From contig DRLW01000531.1 of NCBI GenBank assembly GCA_011375275.1, forward strand, positions 1 to 11,514: a stretch of DNA of 11,514 bases. Direction: 5' to 3'. The position numbers and the translations under genes were made by a program. Under the pieces are notes generated by a model. That model did no database searches, was not told the DNA's origin, and saw nothing but the letters and a program-made list of their open reading frames with translations. Positions 1-6,724 of the stretch are shown piece by piece (the first letter of the stretch is position 1; each line of letters opens with the position of its first letter). Origin of the DNA: Bacteroidota bacterium (GTDB taxonomy: Bacteria > Zhuqueibacterota > Zhuqueibacteria > Zhuqueibacterales > Geothermadaptataceae).

Positions 1-93
1 GAGCAGGAGTTCCGGTTCGGGATGCACCGTGAGTCAGATGTCAGGGATACTGAGGCAAGGGAGCTGGATGCTCCTGAGAAGACCGATTTCAGG

Positions 94-417
94 TTACCCC
101 ATGCCTGGCATCTGCATCAATTCTGAGACTTCGAGCGAACCGCCGGTTTCGAGGAAAGGACATGCTTTGGCGATCTTCAGCGCCGCTTCCATGGATTCAG
201 CTTCTATGATCGTATATCCGGACATCGTCGTGGCACTGCCGGAGCTGACAGCTCCATCAGGCCTGATCGTATGGGTGTTTTTGAACGGATTGGCCGGACT
301 CACTGCCGAATCGCCCAATGAGGTCAACCATTGCTGATATTTAGCGAAATGTTTCTTTCCTTCTTCCGGGGTCGATGGCTGATTGCCACCAATATACACG
401 ATGATGTATCGAGGCAT
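94..417 (-). CDS. YCII/DGPF-family small protein
   Basis: This 107-residue protein matches the YCII-related (DGPF) fold, a small ferredoxin-like alpha/beta domain. The sequence shows an N-terminal strand (RYIIVYIGG, residues 3-11), a helix with KHFAKYQQWLTSLGD (22-36) that includes His23, then an SPANPF turn (40-45). A second strand SGYTIIEAES (66-75) leads into the helix MEAALKIAKACPFLETGG (76-93), and a last strand (SLEVSELMQM) closes the domain. The CPFLETGGSLEVSEL segment is characteristic of the family. Its length equals a complete single domain. The start is supported by AAGGAG about 8 nt upstream of ATG. Family members are mostly uncharacterised; some are fused to or encoded beside ECF sigma factors, but no sigma gene is visible here. 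The domain assignment is firm and the biochemical role is unknown. Confidence 0.85.
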   Translation of the reverse strand: MPRYIIVYIGGNQPSTPEEGKKHFAKYQQWLTSLGDSAVSPANPFKNTHTIRPDGAVSSGSATTMSGYTIIEAESMEAALKIAKACPFLETGGSLEVSELMQMPGMG

Positions 418-588
418 AGGAATGGCTCCTTTAATTGAGCGAGAATCTGAACTGCATCCCCCGTCATCTACTCAGGCGGGAAGCTGGCGGGCGATCTGCG
501 TATTACTCGAGCGAAAGGCCGCGTCAGGCCAGTGCACCATGCAAGTCACCGTCACCTGCAGGCTGAACTTGTGAGAAGCGCTGTTGTG

Positions 589-617
589 TAAAGAAACCGG
601 GGTGACTCGCCGGTCTC
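589..617 (-). terminator. Possible weak intrinsic terminator
   Basis: Read on the minus strand, GAGACCGG (617-610) pairs with CCGGTTTC (600-593), giving 8 bp with one G-U, a 9-nt loop, and then a short interrupted U-run (TTTCTTTA). It lies about 300 nt beyond the stop codon of the giant gene and before the YCII-family gene on the same strand, so it could separate the two transcripts. The broken U-run makes this weak. Confidence 0.35.
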
Positions 618-868
618 CTCTTTACCCAACTTTACTATCTGCACATTTCTCCCCTGAATGTCAACATCTTTCAGAACAAACACACAGGGTGGGGCCTCAT
701 CTATCCCCAGAATCATCAACCACGAACAGGGTAAGTGTGGGAAAAATCATCGTGTGAAGGTCTCAGTTTCTGCGGTCAAAACGGCAAAGTCGCGGCAGGG
801 CGTTTTGCCCCGGTGCAGCCAGAAGGAGTGACCGTGGATATTGCCGTACTTTTCAGAATTGTGGGTCA

Positions 869-905
869 CCCTGCTGCGTACTCAACGACATGGTGCGCAG
901 CAGGG
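869..905 (-). other. Stem-loop just after the giant gene's stop codon
   Basis: A perfect 10-bp inverted repeat, CCCTGCTGCG/CGCAGCAGGG with a 17-nt spacer, starts 7 nt past the TAG stop of the minus-strand gene. On that strand the T-run comes before the stem and none follows it, so it is not a canonical intrinsic terminator. A 3'-end stabilising hairpin is the simplest reading. Confidence 0.5.
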
Positions 906-912
906 AAAAATT

Positions 913-3900
913 CTACCTGACCAGCATCATTTTCCGTACCATGCGGGAAGTACCTGCTTCGACAACGAGCAGATACGCTCCGCTGCTGACCGTGCGCAGG
1001 CGATCATCACGGCCATCCCATCCGGCTGTGTGAACCCCGGCTTGCTGGAAGCCCTGCAGCAGGTGGCGCACGAGGCGTCCCTGCATATCATACACAACAA
1101 TCCTCACCTCGGCCGCACGTGGCAGCGCATAGCGAAAATGTGTCTCAGGGTTAAATGGGTTTGGATACAGCGGCGAGACATCAAAATATTTCGGGATATC
1201 CGGGCCGGGCTGTACAGAAACCGTACCCTCGGTTTCAACGATCCACTCGACGATCAGCTCATTATTATCATCGTCAAAGACGCGTACGCGTACACGATCC
1301 ACAGAGGCCGGGGGCCTCGGAGGCAGGGTATATGTGGTATCATTGCCGACCCCTCCACCGTTTACAGACCAGACATAGGTTAGTTTATCCCCATCAAAAT
1401 CACTGACATAAACCACGAAGGTCACACTTTTACCCTGTTCTACGCGCAGACTGCCGGGTTCCGGACTGGCAAAAACGAGGTGTGGCTCGCCCCGGCCGGT
1501 AACCGGGTCTGCCCACGTATTGCTGGTGTCAAATTGGTCGAGGGGCAACACCAGCGCCGTAGTCATGGAGTCTTCCCCACCGAGATAATTATAACTGGCG
1601 AGCACCGGCTGCGTACCAGCGCCCATGCGAGCGAAAATTTTGCCGATTGTACCACCGAGGTTATCGTAAATATCGTTTCCTGAAGTCACAGCTCCCCCGA
1701 TCACCGGTTGCGATGTAGCGGCAACGGCGATTACCGCTCCGGTATCCGAATTCGTGACCTCGTTGCTGAAAATCTTGTTTTGCCGCACCAGCGCCCGCGC
1801 TGTGCCGGCAAAATACAAACCTGAACCGGGACGCACAGAGCTGTTGTTGCTCACGGTGGACAACGATAAATCGACAAAGCCATCACGGCTAAAAATGGCT
1901 CCGCCGATGCCGCTGTTGCCGTCAAAAACCGTGCTGCGCACCGAGAGCGAATCTGCCGCCAGCGAGGCCAGACCGCCGCCATACTGTGCTGAGTTCTGCG
2001 TCAGCTCGCAAGATAAAATGGCCGTATTACGCGCACCATTCTCCACAGAGACGGCGCCACCATAACCGGAACCAGCGCGATTATTTCGAAAGCGTACGGA
2101 TTCGAGTCCCACATCCTCCCCGCCGCTGATGCGTATCCCGCCGCCATTGGGAGAATCATCTGCTGAAAACAGCGCCAGATTTTCCAGCCCGGCTGCCTGA
2201 CCACGGGTAACGGTCACATTCTGCAACAAAGCGCCGCTGACAGCGATGGCTTCAAAAACACGGGCGCTGTTCTGCGCATCGATGGTTACATCATCCATCG
2301 AAGCTCCCGTAACCGTCACATAGTCGCGCAGCCGGATCGGGAATGTCTGCCCGGATTGGGCATCATAGGTTCCCGGTTGCAGCACCAGTGTGATGCGCCT
2401 GTCCGGCGTTCCATAAACGCGCTCGAGTGCATAGTTCAAGCTTTGCATCGCCAGGGTGTCCGCGGTACCGCTATTGCTGTTCTTACCACCGGGGGACAGA
2501 TAAAACCGCCGCACTCCTTCAGTGAGCTGTATCGAGACCTGGCGATAGTTGCTGAAGTCTGCCGCTCCCCGATCGTTGATACCGGCTTTTTCCGGCACAT
2601 TGCCCCAATAATTGTAACGCGCATCGAGTTCTGATACATTGATGAGATAAAACTGTGCGCCGCTTTCCGTGGCAGTATTTCCATACACATCATTCCCCTC
2701 TGCTGCCTCCCCCCCGATGAGACTCTGGCCCTTGCCATCCATAAAAATACCACCGCCGAAATCAGCGCTGTTGTGTACGATAAAATTACGCCGGAAAATA
2801 CCGCTGCTGATCTGCAGAAAAACAGCCCCGCCGCGCAAAGCCGTATTTCCCTCCAGCGTATTAGCCAACAGGGTGAGATGAGAGCTGGCAACTGCCGCAA
2901 ACCCACCGCCTTCCCCATTACGGGCACTGTTATCTACCACGGAATTTTGCCGGAATTCCACTGTCGAAAGCACTGTATAGCCCGCACCACCACTACTGGA
3001 AGCTGTATTCCCCCTCAGTTCAGAGTTGCCCACCAGTATTTCTTTGCTGGATGAGAGATACAAAGCAGCCCCCAGAGCAGCGCGGTTGCCGGCAAAACGA
3101 CAGCTATCAACCGTCACGGCTGTGCTGCTGAACAGGGCGAAGCCACCGCCGCTGCCCGCGGGATTATCCCCGTTCGTTATGGCGATTTTACGCAGCACGA
3201 CGTTTTCAAGGCCATTGCCCACGAGCACAGTTGCCGTGCCTTCAGCATCGAGAATGCTCGAATCCGCGCCAGCGCCGTACAGGTTCATATTGCCTTTGAG
3301 TTGCAACGGGAATATTTCGCCGGTGCTGGACGGAGAATATCTGCCCGCAGCCAGATTGATGGTGATAGTCTGCTCCGGATTGGCGAGGAACTGCTGCAAA
3401 GCATACGTCAGGGTGCGCCAGGGCGCGTCAGGAGATGTGCCGGCATTTTCGTTGTCACCATCCGGAGCAACGAATAACGCTGAGGTCCGTGCAGCGATGC
3501 GTGCACTTTTGAGCAAAAAGTTATCGACCGCAAACTGGTTCAGAGGTAAAACCATCTTTTCATCCGGCTCTGCAGCCCAGTAATTATAGCGCGCGTCCAC
3601 GGTCAACCCCGGGGCAAGCCGCACAACCTGTGAGCTGCCTTCGGGAAAATCATTGTCATAAATATCATTGCCACGCCCGCGCCTGCCGCCGATGATGGGC
3701 TGACTGCCGTCGTCCAACGCGATGGCAGCGCCTGTCACAGTCGCCGTGTTGGCGATCAGGCGATTATTATTCAGGGTCGGGCTGGTCGTGTTACCACAGC
3801 GCGTGATGTAGAAAACCCCACCGGTGTCGGCTGTATTATGATGGAAATAGTTATTGAGATATCGCGTCGTACTGTTGGAATCAGCCAGGACCACGCCCCC

Positions 3901-5445
3901 GGCGGTGGCGCTGTTGTTGTTGAAAACATTGCGCTGAATGGTCGAACGCGCGTCGTACAGGGTCATGATCGCACCGCCGCGTGTGGCGCTGTTACCGGTA
4001 AAGCGGTTGTCCGAAATCGAGCTGCCGCGTGTCCGCAGCAGACTGAAGACACCGCCATCGCCGCCGCTGTTGTTTTCAAAAAGACAGTTGACCGCGCTGA
4101 AACCATCCGTTGCCTCCAGCCGGATTGCGCCCATGCTGCCGCCATCAACGTTGCGTACGACGAGATTACGGATACTGAAATTGTCCTGGCCTGTAGCGGT
4201 GAACACGGGAGCACCGGGGGCGGTCGTCCCATCGAAAACCGTACTCTCCCCCTGGCCGACGATCGAGGTGTATGATTCCAGAACTATGGGGAACGTTTCG
4301 CCTGTATGTGTGGGAGAATAGGTCCCTGCGGCAAGGTTGAGGGTGACAGAGTCGAGTGCCGAAGCAAAAAACTGACTCAGGGCAAAATTCAGAGTTTTCC
4401 ACGGTGAGCCCGGCTCATATCCTTTATTGGTATCCGCACCAGCGGGTGACAGATAAAACGCACGCGTACCGATCGGGATGGCGCGGGCAACCGTGCGATA
4501 GTTATTGCTGTCCGTAAGGTCACCGGGATAAACCTGTCCGGAACCGGGCACACTGCCCCAATAATTATAGCGCGCCTGGATCACATCTGAGCCGGAGACG
4601 AAGAGCTGTGCGCCCAGTGTGCCGCCGGTGTTTTCATAGATATCGTTGGCATTTTCCACGCTGCCCCCGATGATCGCTTTTGACTGAAAACTGGTGATGC
4701 CTCCCGCCCCTTCGACGCGACCCGGGTTTCGGCTGTTGCTGAAAATGCGATTTTTGTACAGGCGGACATCGGCGTTATCGAGAAACAGAGCGCCACCGGA
4801 GGAGTCGGCATAGTTGCTGGTCAGTGTGCTGGCGGTAAGTTCAACTGTTGACAGAGCGCCGGCGAACAGTGCCCCGCCGAGCAGAGCCGTGTTATCGCGA
4901 AAAGTACAGTTTTCCACCCGCAGGCCTGTATCTGTATCTGTGTACACAGCCCCACCGCGGGCGCTGGCTTCATTTTGCTCAAAAACCAGATTGCGCAAGG
5001 TGCAGTTGGTCGTATTGACCAGCTCGATCGCTCCCCCTCGCGAAGAGGAGAAACCGTTGCGCAGAGTGAAATTTTCAATCGCCACATCAGTGACAGACAC
5101 CAGATTGAATAACCGCTCTCCGCCGTTGCCCTCGCCATCGACGATTACCTGAGCGGGCTCTCCCTCACCACGAAGCGTCACCTGCGAGGAGGGCGTCAGT
5201 GGGAAAGAATCAAACTGATACGTACCGGGCTCAACCAGTATCAGCACCGGTTTCGTGGCTGTCTTTGCCAGTTCCAGGGCCTGGCCGATGGTTCGTACAG
5301 CACGGTCACGGACACGGCCATCCCGTGTATCGCTTCCCGTCGGAGCGACATACAGTGTATCGTTGAAACTCTGCGCCTGCACTACTGGCAGGTGCAGAGA
5401 AGACAACCCAAGCAAAAGAAAAAGAGCGTGTGTGATGGAACGCAT
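913..5445 (-). CDS. Giant secreted four-module beta-helix protein with Por/FlgD-type C-terminal sorting domain
   Basis: This is a 1510-residue exported protein. Residues 1-24 form a signal peptide (Arg3, hydrophobic core, VQA before Gln25). Four tandem modules follow, starting near residues 31, 330, 657 and 981. Each opens with a DUF1565-like head: [LF]-Y/F-[VL]-[AS]-P, then a TL/ALxxA region, then PGTY or AAGxYSP. Each continues with right-handed beta-helix coils bearing GGA[ILV] and 'N-x-A' turns, at about 25-residue spacing where regular. The coils resemble Pmp-type repeats. Modules close with IIGG...GNDIYDN and ARYNYWG (291, 618, 942; degenerate SYNYLG at 1283). An Ig/PKD-like domain (about 1320-1405, DFDGDKLTYVWS) precedes a FlgD-like/type A sorting domain (about 1420-1510) with YPNPFNPE, VYDMQGRLVR and GAYLLVVEAG. 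GGAGG precedes the ATG by about 5 nt. By family knowledge, export would be by Sec and then a type IX-like system. An adhesive or polysaccharide-degrading role is inference; no catalytic residues were identified. Confidence 0.9.
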   Translation of the reverse strand: MRSITHALFLLLGLSSLHLPVVQAQSFNDTLYVAPTGSDTRDGRVRDRAVRTIGQALELAKTATKPVLILVEPGTYQFDSFPLTPSSQVTLRGEGEPAQVIVDGEGNGGERLFNLVSVTDVAIENFTLRNGFSSSRGGAIELVNTTNCTLRNLVFEQNEASARGGAVYTDTDTGLRVENCTFRDNTALLGGALFAGALSTVELTASTLTSNYADSSGGALFLDNADVRLYKNRIFSNSRNPGRVEGAGGITSFQSKAIIGGSVENANDIYENTGGTLGAQLFVSGSDVIQARYNYWGSVPGSGQVYPGDLTDSNNYRTVARAIPIGTRAFYLSPAGADTNKGYEPGSPWKTLNFALSQFFASALDSVTLNLAAGTYSPTHTGETFPIVLESYTSIVGQGESTVFDGTTAPGAPVFTATGQDNFSIRNLVVRNVDGGSMGAIRLEATDGFSAVNCLFENNSGGDGGVFSLLRTRGSSISDNRFTGNSATRGGAIMTLYDARSTIQRNVFNNNSATAGGVVLADSNSTTRYLNNYFHHNTADTGGVFYITRCGNTTSPTLNNNRLIANTATVTGAAIALDDGSQPIIGGRRGRGNDIYDNDFPEGSSQVVRLAPGLTVDARYNYWAAEPDEKMVLPLNQFAVDNFLLKSARIAARTSALFVAPDGDNENAGTSPDAPWRTLTYALQQFLANPEQTITINLAAGRYSPSSTGEIFPLQLKGNMNLYGAGADSSILDAEGTATVLVGNGLENVVLRKIAITNGDNPAGSGGGFALFSSTAVTVDSCRFAGNRAALGAALYLSSSKEILVGNSELRGNTASSSGGAGYTVLSTVEFRQNSVVDNSARNGEGGGFAAVASSHLTLLANTLEGNTALRGGAVFLQISSGIFRRNFIVHNSADFGGGIFMDGKGQSLIGGEAAEGNDVYGNTATESGAQFYLINVSELDARYNYWGNVPEKAGINDRGAADFSNYRQVSIQLTEGVRRFYLSPGGKNSNSGTADTLAMQSLNYALERVYGTPDRRITLVLQPGTYDAQSGQTFPIRLRDYVTVTGASMDDVTIDAQNSARVFEAIAVSGALLQNVTVTRGQAAGLENLALFSADDSPNGGGIRISGGEDVGLESVRFRNNRAGSGYGGAVSVENGARNTAILSCELTQNSAQYGGGLASLAADSLSVRSTVFDGNSGIGGAIFSRDGFVDLSLSTVSNNSSVRPGSGLYFAGTARALVRQNKIFSNEVTNSDTGAVIAVAATSQPVIGGAVTSGNDIYDNLGGTIGKIFARMGAGTQPVLASYNYLGGEDSMTTALVLPLDQFDTSNTWADPVTGRGEPHLVFASPEPGSLRVEQGKSVTFVVYVSDFDGDKLTYVWSVNGGGVGNDTTYTLPPRPPASVDRVRVRVFDDDNNELIVEWIVETEGTVSVQPGPDIPKYFDVSPLYPNPFNPETHFRYALPRAAEVRIVVYDMQGRLVRHLLQGFQQAGVHTAGWDGRDDRLRTVSSGAYLLVVEAGTSRMVRKMMLVR

Positions 5446-5592
5446 GAAGTCCTCCAGGTTGACAGGTGTTCCATTGAACTCGAAGATCGTTCTGTGCCGG
5501 GTACCCTCCGGCCTTCAATTTACGCGCGCACGCGTGTTTTATCTAAGTACCTGCATGCCTGAGGATAGCAGAAAGTCTCGAGGATCGGTTGC

Positions 5593-5629
5593 AATAAAAA
5601 GGCCTGTGTCGTATGCACGGCACAGGCCT
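5593..5629 (-). terminator. Strong intrinsic terminator upstream of the giant gene
   Basis: On the minus strand, AGGCCTGTGCCG (5629-5618) pairs with CGACACAGGCCT (5611-5600). This makes 12 bp with one G-U and a 6-nt loop, followed directly by TTTTATT. The plus strand has no U-run, so direction is clear. It sits about 150 nt upstream of the giant gene's ATG on the same strand. It may end a transcript from 5640-6490 or act as a leader attenuator for the giant gene. The second option is inference. Confidence 0.8.
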
Positions 5630-6172
5630 CTGGCTGTGAGGGGGAGGGAGATTACAGATGTCATCCGTCATGGATGTCTTACGTGTTACCTGCGTACGAA
5701 AGACGGGAAGCTGGTCAGTCAAAGCTGAATTTCGACCCGAAGAAGCCTTTTTCACAGACAGTCTGTTGGTGAGCACAGAATCTCAGCAGCAGCCCTTCCT
5801 GGCAAACCGCAAGACCCGATGCGTATGCAAACAGCACAAGTTGCTGCTTTTCCATGATGTTTATCGATATCCTTGCGCTGTCTGCACCAACTCTTCCATT
5901 CCCATTCCTGGGGTAAGACCGTATCATTCCTTAACACGGTAACTGCCTGCAAGGCGAACAACCAATGGCCGACCACGGTTGCAGTTGACCAGCTTCGTCT
6001 TTCCCTGTCATCCTTGACAGGTGGCAAAGTCACTATTAACCGGAAAGCATCCGGTAAAAGTTACCGAGAAAATCCTTTTCCTCAGGCTGACCGTGTCATT
6101 ATTAAACAACTTCTGTGCCAGATGCGGACAGTAACGATTTTTTCCTGACAAACACCGCTTTCAAAACCGTCA

Positions 6173-6415
6173 TCAGCAGGTGATACGGCACTCTAACAAC
6201 CGCGGCCAGGGTGAGAAAACGGTAATATCTGAGGCTAAATCATGGAATCCGGTATCTGCGGAGCTGCTGTTTGCCTTCTGAATCACCCCATGAAGCAGAC
6301 CCGGCCCGATGTATTTTATTTTTCTGTAACCGTACAGGACAAGCAGCATAACAGCCTCAAAATACAAATTTGAACGAAAATCGGTCAAAAAAGTGTCCCA
6401 CTTTAATACTATCAA
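6173..6415 (-). pseudogene. Possible transposase fragment (weak)
   Basis: An open stretch of about 80 codons contains FEAVMLLVLYGYRKIKYIG, followed by an ADTGFHD segment. The hydrophobic helix plus GYRKI followed by a D-T-x motif vaguely resembles the N-terminal part of some DDE transposases, where a 'LLVLGYRRLRDI ... PDVSTVSR' pattern is common. The only start is TTG with no ribosome site, and the frame stops long before a catalytic domain. Just upstream lies an imperfect inverted repeat (AAAAAGTG/CACTTTTT, about 6380-6453) of the type found at element ends. This is resemblance from memory, not a proven match; it may be chance. Confidence 0.2.
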
Positions 6416-6495
6416 ATTCCTATTTTGTAATCGAATGAGTCACTTTTTCAACTGCGCATTCTCTGCTGATTTTCAGAAAATTCCGGAAACAGCAT

Positions 6496-6539
6496 AAAAA
6501 AAGCGCAGGGAGCAAGCACTATGCTTTGCTTCCTGCGCT
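6496..6539 (-). terminator. Intrinsic terminator of tex
   Basis: On the minus strand, AGCGCAGG (6539-6532) pairs with CCTGCGCT (6509-6502). The inner part can pair further (GCAA/TTGC, GCA/TGC) around a short TAG loop, and the stem is followed by a run of seven T. It lies about 190 nt past the tex stop codon. No U-run follows on the plus strand. Confidence 0.85.
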
Positions 6540-6724
6540 GCGGATTAAACCTCGCTGCCGGACGGCCCCAAAATACAGCTCATGTCCCCGGCTTCTTGCA
6601 TCCTCTCCGAATGTCAGATTTGTATCTATCTTCAGGTAACAGGCTTCGGGCCTCAGCCATGCAAAACACCGTTCCAGAATAACTCACACGGCCCGGAATG
6701 ATACGCCTGTTCTGCCTGCAGGGG

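Larger units (their letters stand above)
418..912. other. Intergenic region without a gene
   Basis: No reading frame here has a credible start, ribosome site and protein-like composition. The right part is the 3' flank of the giant gene and contains stem-loops: arms 869-878/896-905, and CAAAACG/CGTTTTG at 777-783/801-807. A possible minus-strand terminator lies at 593-617. The left part should hold the promoter of the YCII-family gene, but I could not pick a convincing -35/-10 pair. Confidence 0.6.
5446..6724. other. Long gap with no convincing gene
   Basis: About 1.28 kb lies between the giant gene and tex. All frames carry only short open stretches of up to about 95 codons, with no good ribosome site and unlikely composition. 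What can be seen is the giant gene's leader (5446-5590), a strong minus-strand terminator (5593-5629), a region with several short hairpins such as CCTGTCA-TCCT-TGACAGG (6004-6021) and ACCGGA-AAGCA-TCCGGT (6039-6055), a possible transposase fragment (6173-6415), and the tex terminator (6496-6539). The 6180-6500 part looks more AT-rich than the flanking genes. Confidence 0.6.

Noticed and set aside
94..417. Reading the YCII-like gene as part of a sigma-factor operon
   Set aside because: This association is known for the family, but no sigma-factor gene is visible in the window and only 93 bp lie downstream.
3026..3583. Plus-strand open frame of 185 codons inside the giant gene, with other open frames opposite it
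   Set aside because: All lie opposite well-conserved beta-helix modules and have shadow-like composition rich in Ser, Ala, Arg and Pro.
5770..5870. GGCAAACC and TGCAAACAGC on the plus strand, recalling the c-di-GMP-I (GEMM) riboswitch
   Set aside because: The required helices around these elements do not form and no downstream gene lies on the plus strand.
5658..6148. Short frames on both strands between the two terminators
   Set aside because: They are under 95 codons, overlap one another on both strands, have no Shine-Dalgarno and show no recognisable motif.
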